Source: Metabacillus sp. KUDC1714
GTDB lineage: Bacteria; Bacillota; Bacilli; Bacillales; Bacillaceae
Length of the DNA stretch: 64,000 nucleotides
Direction of reading: 5' to 3'
Assembly: GCF_014217835.1 (NCBI RefSeq)
Contig: NZ_CP055263.1
Coordinates: 682,001 to 746,000, forward strand
How positions within the stretch are numbered: the stretch's first letter is position 1; each line of letters opens with the position of its first letter. Position numbers and translations under genes: made by a program. Below the pieces are notes generated by a model, which worked only from the letters and a program-made list of their open reading frames with translations, was not told the origin of the DNA and did no database searches. Below are positions 7,771-16,838 of the stretch, one piece after another.

Positions 7771-7853
7771 TATTTGTCGAAAATAAAAAACAACCCTATA
7801 CTCAATGAACGAGTACCGGGCTGTAGGTATCTGTTTAAGACCATTACTTTATA
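7742..7853. repeat. Two-copy intergenic repeat, copy A
   Basis: Shares GGTGCCTGTCACCACCCGAA, then TTTGTCGAA, ACTCAAT, GAGTACC and finally ACCATTACTTTA, in the same order and spacing, with 13333-13438. Copy A has a 13-base insertion after the first block and overlaps the 3' end of the MocR gene. Confidence 0.7.
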
Positions 7854-7906
7854 ATGTAGAAATGTACTTTTGCAACTAAAATAAGTCAGCGGCCTATCTA
7901 GCCTAT

Positions 7907-8614
7907 CTAAAGAAAGTTTTTTACACTAGTTTCTTTTCCTTTATTATAGGTATATTGGTAAATAGGCCTCCCAATTGTTCCATAATGAACTTGTACAAAA
8001 ATGGCGTCTATATCGCTCAAAAATTTTAGATACTTTCTTACTGATACTCTTGAGATCCCAACACGACCAGCAATATCTTCCGTTGAAAAAGGAGCCTGTC
8101 CTAAACTTTGAACTGTGTCCCATATCACTTGTAATGTACTTTTTGTTAATCCTTTTGGCAGTTCTTCTGCTATTACCTTTGATTCCTTGTAGAGGATTTG
8201 CCGATCTAACTCCTTCTGACTTAATACCTGCTGTTTTTTCATAAACATGAATTTCTCTCGATAGGCTGATAATGCTTCTTTAAATCGGTCATATTCAAAG
8301 GGCTTAATTAAGTAGTCAACCGCCCCATACCGCAGAGCTGTTTGAATCCTATCCCTATCTGAAGCTGCTGTAATAAAAATAATATCAACCTTCATCCCTG
8401 TTTCTCGAATATGGAGTAACAACTCTATCCCTGATTTCCCAGGCATAAAGATATCTAGTAAAAGTAAATCGACCGTTTGTTTCTCTAATATTTGTAATGC
8501 AGTATTTGTAGAAGAAACAACAGAAACTAATTGAAAGCCTCCTACTTGTTCTAGGTAGCGTTTGTTAAACTCTGCAACCATCGGATCGTCCTCAACAATG
8601 AGTACACTAATCAT
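7907..8614 (-). CDS. malR: Response regulator of the MalR/DcuR/CitB family
   Basis: A 235-residue two-component regulator. The receiver domain (about 1-120) has the acidic pocket VEDDP, the phospho-acceptor Asp in LLLLDIFMPGKSG, the Thr/Ser switch in ITAA and the Lys in LIKPFEYDRF. The C-terminal part (about 165-220) has a helix-turn-helix (FSTEDIAGRVGISRVSVRKY) that binds DNA. MISVLIVEDDP is the natural N-terminus; the ATG at 8614 has AGGTGA upstream, and the 29 residues encoded further upstream overlap the kinase gene. It starts 7 bases after the kinase stop, so the two are co-transcribed. With malic enzyme and a malate carrier upstream, it probably activates malate uptake as MalR does in B. 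subtilis. Confidence 0.9.
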   Translation of the reverse strand: MISVLIVEDDPMVAEFNKRYLEQVGGFQLVSVVSSTNTALQILEKQTVDLLLLDIFMPGKSGIELLLHIRETGMKVDIIFITAASDRDRIQTALRYGAVDYLIKPFEYDRFKEALSAYREKFMFMKKQQVLSQKELDRQILYKESKVIAEELPKGLTKSTLQVIWDTVQSLGQAPFSTEDIAGRVGISRVSVRKYLKFLSDIDAIFVQVHYGTIGRPIYQYTYNKGKETSVKNFL

Positions 8615-8621
8615 TCTAAAA

Positions 8622-10211
8622 TCACCTGCAATCGTATGGTATATAAACAACAAATCTCGTTCCTTGAGATAGCTTTGAGGAAATTTCGATTTCTCCACCA
8701 AGTTTTTCTAAGCTTTGGTTAACTAAAAATAGACCTAGTCCCCTGTCTTCCCCCTTAGTAGAAAATCCTCTTTCAAACATATGATTTAATGTTTCCTTCT
8801 CGATCCCGACTCCGGTATCTTTAACATCTATTGTTAAAATATCATCACCATAGTCGAAATGCACTTCTATTTGCCTTCGTGAACAGGTAGATACTGATTC
8901 GAGAGCATTGTCAATTAAATTCCCTAATATTGTAATCAACTCGTGAGATATGTGAGAATGAAGAGGCTCTGGCACCTGACGATCACTTGATATATGTAAT
9001 TTTGCACCAGCTTCACGTGCATAGCTTAATTTTCCAATTAGAAATCCAGCTAATACAGGATCTTTTATATCTCTGGTTATTGCACCGATTTCATTGTTTC
9101 GATGACTGACTAACTCTTTTATATAATTTGTCATTTGGTCATAATACCCCATATGTGACATTCCCAGAATAACATGCAGTTTATTCATAAATTCATGGGA
9201 TTGTGCCCTGAGCGCCTCTGCATACAAACGTACACCAGTTAATTGTTCAGCTAGTTGTTGAATTTCTGTTTTATCTCGAAATGTCGAAACAGCTCCTACT
9301 ATTTTATCATTCAAAAAGACTGGTACACGGTTTACAACCAAAGTAATACCATTTAAAACCAACTCTTCGTTTGGCTCTGTTTTCCCAGTTTCCATTATCT
9401 GACCTAGTTTTGAGTTGGATAGATATTCTTCCATTTTCATTCCTCGTGGTTCTTGTGTTAATCCAGCCTTTTGAAATAAACGTAAAGCCGCTTTGTTTAC
9501 CAGCGTAATCCTGGAATCTTGGTCAACAGCAATAATTCCTTCCCTTACTGATTGCAAGATCGCATCTCTCTCTTGAAGCAACTTAGCTATAGTAGAAGGC
9601 TCTAGTCCAAAGAGAATTTTCTTAATATACCTTGCCATGAATACAGCCCCAAAAATACCTGCTACTATTCCTAATAATGTTCCTACATAGATATTTTTAC
9701 GGCCTTGACTTACTGCTTTTTCTACGTCATTTAAAGAAATTCCTACAGCTACTACACCTATCTGCTTACCAGTTCGATCAAAAATCGGTGTTAGGGAACG
9801 GAGCGATGTTCCTAATGTGCCTTTTGATACAGCCACATGTTCAGTACCGTTTAAAGCAATCTCTTTCCCCTCCCCGATAAACTGTTTACCAATCTTTTTG
9901 GGATTGGGATGCGATTTCCGAGTACCGTTCATATCCATCACGACAACAAATTGAACATCTGTAAGACTGCGGGTTTCTTCCGCAAACTCTTGAATAGAGA
10001 CCTCCTGCTTTTGTTTACCTAAAGCTTCTGTTACAAGTTGTGAATGTGCTACAATACGTGCCACATTTGTTGCTTTTTCTTCCTGATCCTTTTCTATGCT
10101 CGTAGCTATCGTTCTAGTTATTAGTAAATCCGTTACGAGCAAAGAAAGAACTACGACACCACAAACCAAAACTGTAATGGTCGCTTGCAGGCTCCATTTA
10201 TTTCTTTTCAT
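8622..10211 (-). CDS. malK: Sensor histidine kinase of the MalK/DcuS/CitA family
   Basis: A 529-residue membrane kinase. The order is TM1 (about 12-32), an extracellular Cache/PAS sensor (about 35-165) facing the medium, TM2 (about 172-195), a cytoplasmic PAS domain (about 213-320), a dimerisation helix with the phospho-accepting His in LRAQSHEFMNKLHVILG, and an ATPase domain with N box (LGNLIDNALES), DTGVGI and GLGLFLV. The RAQSHEFMNKLHVI block is diagnostic of the citrate/C4-dicarboxylate sensor family. The ATG at 10211 is chosen over 10232 because GGAGG lies eight bases before it. Together with the adjacent regulator it should sense external malate or a related dicarboxylate. Confidence 0.92.
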   Translation of the reverse strand: MKRNKWSLQATITVLVCGVVVLSLLVTDLLITRTIATSIEKDQEEKATNVARIVAHSQLVTEALGKQKQEVSIQEFAEETRSLTDVQFVVVMDMNGTRKSHPNPKKIGKQFIGEGKEIALNGTEHVAVSKGTLGTSLRSLTPIFDRTGKQIGVVAVGISLNDVEKAVSQGRKNIYVGTLLGIVAGIFGAVFMARYIKKILFGLEPSTIAKLLQERDAILQSVREGIIAVDQDSRITLVNKAALRLFQKAGLTQEPRGMKMEEYLSNSKLGQIMETGKTEPNEELVLNGITLVVNRVPVFLNDKIVGAVSTFRDKTEIQQLAEQLTGVRLYAEALRAQSHEFMNKLHVILGMSHMGYYDQMTNYIKELVSHRNNEIGAITRDIKDPVLAGFLIGKLSYAREAGAKLHISSDRQVPEPLHSHISHELITILGNLIDNALESVSTCSRRQIEVHFDYGDDILTIDVKDTGVGIEKETLNHMFERGFSTKGEDRGLGLFLVNQSLEKLGGEIEISSKLSQGTRFVVYIPYDCR

Positions 10212-10423
10212 TATTTCTGCCTCCAATTTCACTGGAAACCCGTGATTTTATCATTATAGTATTCCATTATTAGATCTTCCACATGCTAGTACTACTTTTT
10301 ACGATGCAATCATTTTATATTTTCCACTCATATATTTTATCACCTTTGCTTTTTAGCCCCACCTTATACTCTCCAGCAAAAAATAAGCTTGATAGGGTTT
10401 AAGGGGTATTAACAGACAAGAGA

Positions 10424-10453
10424 AAACCCCTTGTTGGTCTAGACAAGGGGTTT
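10424..10453 (-). terminator. Terminator after the malic enzyme gene
   Basis: AAACCCCTTGT (10424-10434) and ACAAGGGGTTT (10443-10453) form a perfect 11-bp stem. On the minus strand it is followed by TCTCTTG, a weak T-rich tail. It separates the malic enzyme transcript from the kinase-regulator transcript. Confidence 0.7.
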
Positions 10454-10485
10454 GAGTTGATTGATTGTAAGAATTATAAGCAATC

Positions 10486-11733
10486 TCATCCAAAAACAGG
10501 TTGTTTTTCTCCTGCTGATGCTAATAAGTGTTCTTTCATTTCATCTACGTTGACTATCTTTTGAGAAACACCAGTTTCCATTGCAGCAGATGCTACAGCA
10601 GATGCTACATAAGCAGCTACTCTGCGGTCAAATGGATCTGGAATCACATAATCCGCATGAAGATCTTCTGTTGAAATTAATCCTGCAATTGCATAAACTG
10701 CAGCAAGTTTCATTTCTTCATTTATTTCTTTCGCATGAACGTTTAAAGCACCACGGAAAATACCAGGGAAAGCGAGCACATTATTGACCTGGTTTGGGAA
10801 ATCTGAGCGACCTGTCCCTACTACGAGTGCTCCAGCTTCTTTTGCCTCTTTCGGCATGATCTCTGGTACCGGATTAGCCATGGCAAAGATAATCGGATTC
10901 TGCTTCATAGAACGAACCATTTCTTTATTAACGGCACCTGCAGCTGATACCCCAACAAAAACATCAGCTCCAACAAGTGCATCTGCTAATGTCCCTTGCT
11001 TTTGTTCGTTGTTTGTAATATTCGCCATTTCTTCTTTAAATTTATTCATTCCTACTGGACGACCTTTATAAATGATACCCTTTGTATCACATAAAATGAC
11101 ATCTTTTACACCCATACGAAGCAACAGTTTGACAATTGCCACCCCAGCTGCACCAGCACCGTTAGCTACTACACGAATATCCTCTATTTTTTTGTTCGCA
11201 AGTTTTAGAGCATTGATTAGCCCTGCTGCGGTCACAATGGCTGTTCCGTGTTGGTCATCATGAAAAATCGGAATCTCGCATTCTTTTCGCAAACGATCCT
11301 CAATTTCAAAGCATTGTGGTGCAGCAATATCTTCTAAGTTTACCCCACCAAAAGTAGGTTCTAATAATTTGACAACCTCCACAATCTTATCAGAATCAGT
11401 CGTATTTAAGCAGATAGGGAATGCATCCACACCAGCAAATGATTTAAATAATAGTGCCTTCCCTTCCATAACAGGCATGGCTGCTTTCGGACCAATATTT
11501 CCAAGACCAAGTACAGCTGTTCCGTTTGAAACAACGGCAACGAGATTTCCCTTCATTGTGTAATCATATACTTTGCTTTCATCCTCGTGAATGTCCAGGC
11601 AAGGCTCTGCAACACCTGGGGAATAAGCAAGACTCAAATCATTCGCATCGCGTACTGGAACCTTAGAATAGACACCTAATTTCCCTTGGTTTTCCTTATG
11701 CATCTTTAATGCTTCATAACGTAAAGTTGACAT
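10486..11733 (-). CDS. NAD(P)-dependent malic enzyme
   Basis: Oxidatively decarboxylates malate to pyruvate, producing NADH or NADPH and CO2 in the cytoplasm. The 415-residue length is normal for the short bacterial form without a phosphotransacetylase tail. Visible are the catalytic Tyr in [11 protein letters not shown], the Lys in [13 protein letters not shown], metal ligands in [13 protein letters not shown] and [11 protein letters not shown], and the Rossmann motif [16 protein letters not shown] lies nine bases before the ATG. The gene follows the malate carrier at 150 bases and precedes the sensor pair, matching the mae clusters of Firmicutes. Cofactor preference cannot be decided by eye. 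Confidence 0.93.
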   Translation of the reverse strand: MSTLRYEALKMHKENQGKLGVYSKVPVRDANDLSLAYSPGVAEPCLDIHEDESKVYDYTMKGNLVAVVSNGTAVLGLGNIGPKAAMPVMEGKALLFKSFAGVDAFPICLNTTDSDKIVEVVKLLEPTFGGVNLEDIAAPQCFEIEDRLRKECEIPIFHDDQHGTAIVTAAGLINALKLANKKIEDIRVVANGAGAAGVAIVKLLLRMGVKDVILCDTKGIIYKGRPVGMNKFKEEMANITNNEQKQGTLADALVGADVFVGVSAAGAVNKEMVRSMKQNPIIFAMANPVPEIMPKEAKEAGALVVGTGRSDFPNQVNNVLAFPGIFRGALNVHAKEINEEMKLAAVYAIAGLISTEDLHADYVIPDPFDRRVAAYVASAVASAAMETGVSQKIVNVDEMKEHLLASAGEKQPVFG

Positions 11734-11882
11734 ATTTCGTATCTCTCCATTAGTTGAATTTTTCTAATATCTTGTTGAAAGAAAGAAAAACTTTGACTGT
11801 ATTAGTAGCTCTTGTTTCTTTCTGCTTCTCTCTATTATGTTTGAAGAACTTCCTTACTCTTTTCGCATGTTTATACTAGTCT

Positions 11883-13226
11883 TTAACTTAATAATTTCAA
11901 TAACAGTGTTGCTAATATAACTGTTGAAGCACCGCCAAGTCTTGTTGCGACTTGTGCAAACGGCATTAATGACATACGGTTGGAAGCTGATAAAATGGCT
12001 ACATCACCTGTTCCGCCTAGTCCGCTGTGACAGCCTGTTACAATTGCCGAATCGACAGGAAACATATTCATCATTTTCCCAACTATATAGCCCGTCCCCA
12101 CCATGGCAATAACAACGACAGAACAAATGACAACATAGGCCGGCGTTACAATTTTCACCACATCTTCTAACGGGATATAGAGGATCCCTAAACCAACCAT
12201 AAGTGGCCATGTTAAGCTTGTTGAAACAAATTTATATAAATGATAGGCTCCTTGCTCCATTTTTGCAGGCATTACTTTCAGACATTTGACTAATGTGGCA
12301 GCAACAATCATAAGTACTGGACCAGGTATACCTAAGAATTTATGTGCGAGACTACCAAAAATGAAGAAACTACAGGCAATTAATAATCCGGCACCCATTA
12401 GCGAGAAATCGACCGGTTTATTAATATTGATTTCCTGTGAAATTCCATCGCCACCTTTTGATTTCACTAGAACACCATTTCCAGTTAGTTCAGGTCTTTT
12501 CTCCCCTAAACGTTTCATTAATCCTGCACAAATAATTGCAACAGTATTTCCAATGACAGCAGCAGGGATCATTTGGGATACAAAACTTTCAGCAGATTCA
12601 CCTAAAATTTGTGAGTATGCTAGTGAAAGCGGTAAGATTCCCTCTCCGATACCACCGCCAATAATCGGTACAACAATATAGAAAAATGTATGTTTCATGT
12701 CATACCCAAATAATAATCCAACTAAAACTCCTGCTACTACTGCAGCTAGCGTTCCTAATACGAGTGGAATAAACATACGCGTAAACCCTTGTACTAATAC
12801 TTTTCGGCTCATTCCGAGTATACTTCCTGCAACTAAACAAGATATATATAGATAAAGAAAATTAGATGTTTTCATCAAGGTTGTGACCGCTTCCATTGAA
12901 GCTGGATTAATCAAATTATAAAATACCATAATAGACGGAATTAAGAGTGCTAGTATCGCAGGACCGCCAATATCCTTCAATATAGGAATTTTTAACCCGA
13001 TATCCCCAAGTAAAATTCCCATAACCATGATGACAGCAAAACCGCCAATCATATCAGGTGGAAGCTGATTATATACAGATGCACCATAAATAATAAGTGC
13101 CAATGCTACATATAGAGGTAAAGGAATAACTCCTACCTTCAATTCTTTAAGTTTAGATAAAAAGCTTTGTTTTTCATCATTATCGTCCATATAATAAAGC
13201 GTTTGCAGTTTCTTTGCTGGTTCCAT
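11883..13226 (-). CDS. maeN: 2-hydroxycarboxylate (malate/citrate) transporter
   Basis: A 447-residue polytopic membrane protein of the 2HCT family, which takes up malate or citrate with Na+ or H+. The two inverted-repeat re-entrant loops carry the family signature: IIGGGIGEGILPLS in the first half and CHSGLGGTGDVAILSAS in the second. A hydrophilic N-terminal tail of about 30 residues precedes the first membrane segment (GVIPLPLYVALALIIYG). AGGAGGGG lies before the ATG at 13226. The neighbouring malic enzyme and MalKR-like pair favour malate as substrate. The upstream gap holds the two-copy repeat and the htpG terminator. Confidence 0.9.
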   Translation of the reverse strand: MEPAKKLQTLYYMDDNDEKQSFLSKLKELKVGVIPLPLYVALALIIYGASVYNQLPPDMIGGFAVIMVMGILLGDIGLKIPILKDIGGPAILALLIPSIMVFYNLINPASMEAVTTLMKTSNFLYLYISCLVAGSILGMSRKVLVQGFTRMFIPLVLGTLAAVVAGVLVGLLFGYDMKHTFFYIVVPIIGGGIGEGILPLSLAYSQILGESAESFVSQMIPAAVIGNTVAIICAGLMKRLGEKRPELTGNGVLVKSKGGDGISQEININKPVDFSLMGAGLLIACSFFIFGSLAHKFLGIPGPVLMIVAATLVKCLKVMPAKMEQGAYHLYKFVSTSLTWPLMVGLGILYIPLEDVVKIVTPAYVVICSVVVIAMVGTGYIVGKMMNMFPVDSAIVTGCHSGLGGTGDVAILSASNRMSLMPFAQVATRLGGASTVILATLLLKLLS

Positions 13227-13332
13227 GTATTGCCCCTCCTTTTCTTATAAACTTAATATTATTAATTTTCAGTATAACTTGATAGATTTTGTAACTTTTA
13301 ATACTATTTTTGTAATTAAAAAAAGTGAATTT

Positions 13333-13438
13333 GGTGCCTGTCACCACCCGAAATTTGTCGAATACAAACAAAAAAACAGCCATGCACTCAATAGATGAGT
13401 ACCTGACTGTTTGATTTTATTTTATACCATTACTTTAC
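13333..13438. repeat. Two-copy intergenic repeat, copy B
   Basis: Matches 7742-7853 in order: GGTGCCTGTCACCACCCGAA, TTTGTCGAA, a poly-A block, ACTCAAT, GAGTACC, ACCATTACTTTA. Copy B contains the htpG terminator, and its last block encodes the final residues of HtpG on the minus strand. Confidence 0.7.
13371..13409 (-). terminator. Terminator of htpG
   Basis: On the minus strand, CAGTCAGGTACTCA and TGAGTGCATGGCTG form an imperfect stem with a four-base loop, followed by TTTTTT (13376-13371). It sits 13 bases after the htpG stop. Confidence 0.7.
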
Positions 13439-15302
13439 ATATATCATTAGTAAACTCAACTGGATCAATGATTGGTAAACCTTCGATTAGAAGTGCTTGG
13501 TTGTACAATAGGTTTGTATATAAGTTTAGCTTGTCTTTATCTTTTTCATAGGCATCTTGTAATGATTGGAATACCTCATGATTTACATTGATTTCAAGTA
13601 TTTTATCTGCCTTTACATTTTGATTATCAGGCATTGCACTTAGAATTTTTTCCATTTCAATGGTTACTTCACCATCTGTTGATAAACATACAGGGTGCGT
13701 TTTTAATCGTTTTGATACTCTAACATCCTTCACTTTGTCAGATAGGATGTTTTTCATGTAGTCAAAGAGTTCTTTGTTTTCGCTTTGTTCAGCTTTTGTA
13801 TCATTTTGATTTTCATCCACGTCAATCCCTAGATCACCACTTGATACAGATTTGAATTCTTTCTCTTTATAAGTCATGATCATTTTAATCGCAAACTCGT
13901 CGATGTCCTCAGTGAAGTATAACATTTCATAGCCTTTTTCAGTTACGATCTCTGTTTGTGGAAGCTTTTCGATTCTTTCAATCGATTCTCCAGAAGCATA
14001 GTAAATATATTTTTGATCTTCAGGCATTCTTGATACATATTCATCTAAAGTAACAAGCTTCTTTTCTTTAGATGAGGAGAACATTAATAAGTCCTGTAAA
14101 ACATCTTTATTGCTTCCGAAGTCACTATAAACGCCATATTTTAGCTGTCTGCCAAAGGATTTATAAAATTCTTCATATTTTTCTCGTTCATTCTTTAATA
14201 GGCTTTGCAATTCATTTTTGATTTTTTTGTTAATGTTTTTGGCGATTAATTTTAATTGGCGATCATGTTGAAGCATTTCTCTGGAAATATTAAGAGATAA
14301 ATCTTCAGAATCAACCATTCCCTTAACAAAACTGAAGTAGTCAGGAAGCAGGTCTGCGCATTTGTTCATGATCAATACACCATTGGAATATAGCTCTAAT
14401 CCCTTTTCATATTCTTTTGAATAATAGTCATATGGCATTTTCTCTGGAATATATAAAATTGCATTATATCTTATAGTACCATCGACACTGATGTGAATAT
14501 GTTTAATCGGCTTGTCGAAGCCATAATGTTTTTCTGTATAAAACTTCTCGTAATCTTCTGCTGTAAGCTCATTTTTATTTTTTCTCCAAATTGGAACCAT
14601 GCTATTTATTGTCTGTTCTTCTTGATAATCTTCTAACTCATTTTCGCTATCTTCCTTTGGTCTTTGTCCAGTAACATCCATTTTAATTGGGTAGCGAATG
14701 AAGTCAGAGTATTTTTTGATGATTGCTTTTAAGCGATACTCTTCTAAGAATTCATCATAGCTTTCATCTTCTGTATTTTCTTTGATTTTCAGCATGATCT
14801 CTGTACCAACGGAAGCTTTTTCTTGTGGCACAATCGTGTATCCATCTGCACCTTGAGATTCCCACTTATAAGCTTCATCACTGCCTAATGCCTTACTAGT
14901 AACAGTTACAACGTCAGCTACCATAAAAGCTGCATAAAATCCTACCCCGAATTGACCAATAATATCATGACCATCTTTTAATTCATTTTCATTTTTGAAT
15001 GCTAAAGAACCACTTTTTGCAATAATTCCAAGGTTATTTTCAAGATCTTCTTTCGTCATTCCAATCCCAGTATCTGTGATTGTCAAGGTTCTATTTTCTT
15101 TGTCAGCAGACACTTTTATGTAATAACTATCTTGGTCAAAACTTAAAGCGTCATCAGTCAATGCTTTGTAATAGATTTTGTCAATTGCATCACTTGCATT
15201 CGAAATTAACTCTCTTAAAAAAACCTCACGCTGAGAATAAATTGAGTTAATCATCATTTCTAATAATCTTTTGGATTCGGCTTTGAATTGTTTTTTAGCC
15301 AT
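13422..15302 (-). CDS. htpG: Molecular chaperone HtpG (Hsp90)
   Basis: ATP-dependent Hsp90 chaperone of 626 residues, the usual bacterial length. The GHKL ATPase domain (about 1-215) shows [26 protein letters not shown] and [13 protein letters not shown]; the middle domain (about 230-480) contains [11 protein letters not shown] and the catalytic-loop Arg in NISREMLQ; the C-terminal third is the dimerisation domain. AGGAGAGG lies five bases before the ATG. The promoter region carries a CIRCE operator (15383-15409) directly after a sigma-A promoter, which places this gene under HrcA. In B. subtilis htpG is heat-induced by another route, so this regulation differs from the model organism. Confidence 0.96.
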   Translation of the reverse strand: MAKKQFKAESKRLLEMMINSIYSQREVFLRELISNASDAIDKIYYKALTDDALSFDQDSYYIKVSADKENRTLTITDTGIGMTKEDLENNLGIIAKSGSLAFKNENELKDGHDIIGQFGVGFYAAFMVADVVTVTSKALGSDEAYKWESQGADGYTIVPQEKASVGTEIMLKIKENTEDESYDEFLEEYRLKAIIKKYSDFIRYPIKMDVTGQRPKEDSENELEDYQEEQTINSMVPIWRKNKNELTAEDYEKFYTEKHYGFDKPIKHIHISVDGTIRYNAILYIPEKMPYDYYSKEYEKGLELYSNGVLIMNKCADLLPDYFSFVKGMVDSEDLSLNISREMLQHDRQLKLIAKNINKKIKNELQSLLKNEREKYEEFYKSFGRQLKYGVYSDFGSNKDVLQDLLMFSSSKEKKLVTLDEYVSRMPEDQKYIYYASGESIERIEKLPQTEIVTEKGYEMLYFTEDIDEFAIKMIMTYKEKEFKSVSSGDLGIDVDENQNDTKAEQSENKELFDYMKNILSDKVKDVRVSKRLKTHPVCLSTDGEVTIEMEKILSAMPDNQNVKADKILEINVNHEVFQSLQDAYEKDKDKLNLYTNLLYNQALLIEGLPIIDPVEFTNDICKVMV

Positions 15303-15382
15303 TATTACCTCTCCTTTCGAATAAACACTACGTGAATATTATAACGTAGTAATAGATTCTATAAGCTAGATTTCTCAAATAA

Positions 15383-15409
15383 TTAGCACTCTATTTAACT
15401 GAGTGCTAG
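15383..15409 (-). promoter_or_regulatory. CIRCE operator (HrcA binding site) of htpG
   Basis: TTAGCACTC, a nine-base spacer and GAGTGCTAG: only the last base of the second arm departs from the CIRCE consensus (TTAGCACTC-N9-GAGTGCTAA). It lies just downstream of the htpG -10 box, the classic repressing position for HrcA. Confidence 0.93.
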
Positions 15410-15419
15410 TATATATTTT

Positions 15420-15448
15420 TTAATATCATATCCGCAATTTCGTGTCAA
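15420..15448 (-). promoter_or_regulatory. Sigma-A promoter of htpG
   Basis: Read leftward: TTGACA (15448-15443), a 17-base spacer and TATTAA (15425-15420). Transcription would start close to the edge of the CIRCE element. Confidence 0.75.
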
Positions 15449-15477
15449 CATATCATAAGGATTTTCCCAATAAAATA

Positions 15478-15505
15478 AACGCTAACCTTATATAAGGTTA
15501 GCGTT
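15478..15505 (-). terminator. Terminator after the ferredoxin reductase-like gene
   Basis: AACGCTAACCTTA and TAAGGTTAGCGTT form a near-perfect stem, followed on the minus strand by TATTTTATT. It insulates the htpG promoter from the upstream leftward gene. Confidence 0.75.
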
Positions 15506-15596
15506 GGAATACACTTTTTCTTCATATCAATTATCTCCCATAGATGTGCTTCTATATTCAACAATCCTAAACATAAATTATATGGAGACTTTTACT

Positions 15597-16643
15597 TTAG
15601 TTCATCATCTGTTTTACGATCTCTTTATTGCGCTTTTTAAAGATTTCATTATGAGAAGAAACCATCCCGTTTTTAGTAGCGTCCGGTTGGATATATTGCT
15701 TAGCTTTATTTACAGCGTTGGCTGCATCTTGAAAAGCACCAGCGATTAAATGTAATTTTCCATCGTGCTTAAGAATATCACCCGCAGCGTAAATTCCATC
15801 AATAGAAGATTCGCTCGTAGCATTACCTGAAATATAATAATTTTCCGATAATTCAACATTCACTTCACTATTTTCTAGTAATGTCGAATCACGTTCATAG
15901 CCATGATTTATTATTACTTCATCAATTGGCAAATATGATACCTCTTTTGTTTCATGATTTGTCAGTTCAACACGTTCAATGTCATTATGGTTTGCACAAG
16001 CAATTAGTTTTGTTATCGAGGTGTTAAAAAAACAAGTAGCTGAACTGTTCATTAGTTGTGTTACTTGAGCTTCATGGCCTGCAAAGGTATCTTTCCGATA
16101 TGTAACATAAACTTTTTTTGCAATAGTCTCTAATTCATTAGCCCAATCAATTGCAGAATTCCCTCCACCAGAAATGATGACTGTTTTATCTTTGAAACGT
16201 TTTAAAGACTTCACAGTGTAATTTAAATTAGATACTTCAAATCTTTCTGCACCTTCTATTGCTAGCTTCTGAGGATTTAATATCCCGCCGCCAACAGCAA
16301 CTATAACTGTTTTCGTATAATGCTTTTGACCGGAGCTGCCTTGTAAGACAAAAATACCTGCTTCATTTCGTGAGATTGATTCTATTTTTTCATTTAACAC
16401 CACTGTTGGATTAAATGTTAATCCTTGCTCAACAAGCTGTTCAATTAATTTAGCTCCTAAAATTGGTGTTTGCCCTCCAACATCCCAAATCATTTTTTCC
16501 GGATACACATGAATTTTCCCACCTAATTGAGGTTGATATTCAATTAGCTTTGTTTTCATTTCTCTAAGTCCACTATAAAAAGTTGAATATAGCCCAGCCG
16601 GACCGCCTCCAATTACTGTCACATCAAATAATTCTTGCATCAT
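15597..16643 (-). CDS. Ferredoxin-NADP reductase / thioredoxin reductase-like flavoprotein
   Basis: A 348-residue FAD/NAD(P)H oxidoreductase of the YumC/YcgT type. The FAD motif GGGPAGLYSTFYSGL is at the N-terminus, the NAD(P)H motif SGGGNSAIDWANEL is in the middle, and IYAAGDI is the second FAD motif. The redox-active CxxC of true thioredoxin reductases is absent, which places it with ferredoxin/flavodoxin reductases. It faces a siderophore importer operon across a gap holding two Fur boxes, and the nearer one (16675-16693) lies 32 bases before its start. The reasonable role is supplying electrons to reduce ferric siderophore in the cytoplasm; this is inferred from context. AAGGAG precedes the ATG pair at 16643. 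Confidence 0.87.
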   Translation of the reverse strand: MMQELFDVTVIGGGPAGLYSTFYSGLREMKTKLIEYQPQLGGKIHVYPEKMIWDVGGQTPILGAKLIEQLVEQGLTFNPTVVLNEKIESISRNEAGIFVLQGSSGQKHYTKTVIVAVGGGILNPQKLAIEGAERFEVSNLNYTVKSLKRFKDKTVIISGGGNSAIDWANELETIAKKVYVTYRKDTFAGHEAQVTQLMNSSATCFFNTSITKLIACANHNDIERVELTNHETKEVSYLPIDEVIINHGYERDSTLLENSEVNVELSENYYISGNATSESSIDGIYAAGDILKHDGKLHLIAGAFQDAANAVNKAKQYIQPDATKNGMVSSHNEIFKKRNKEIVKQMMN

Positions 16644-16674
16644 TTCCGTTCACTCCTTCATAACCAAACGTTAT

Positions 16675-16693
16675 TGATTATCATTCTCATTTA
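16675..16693. promoter_or_regulatory. Fur box of the reductase gene
   Basis: TGATTATCATTCTCATTTA resembles the 7-1-7 Fur consensus with a few mismatches. It lies 32 bases upstream of the leftward reductase start. Confidence 0.7.
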
Positions 16694-16780
16694 ACTATAC
16701 GATGATTCTCTGCAATTTACAATCAAAATAATCATTGACATCAGAAAAAGATAGAATTATAGTTAGGAAAGAGTTGAAGT

Positions 16781-16799
16781 TGATAATCATTATCATTTA
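16781..16799. promoter_or_regulatory. Fur box of the siderophore ABC operon
   Basis: TGATAATCATTATCATTTA contains a perfect TGATAAT-C-ATTATCA core. It lies 40 bases before the ATPase gene start at 16839. Confidence 0.9.
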
Positions 16800-16838
16800 T
16801 TTCCTTATTCTAAATATTTAACCAAATGGAGGTAGAAA

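Noticed and set aside
10581..11563. Chain of plus-strand reading frames opposite the malic enzyme gene
   Set aside because: They are frame shadows of a strongly supported gene and have no ribosome binding sites.
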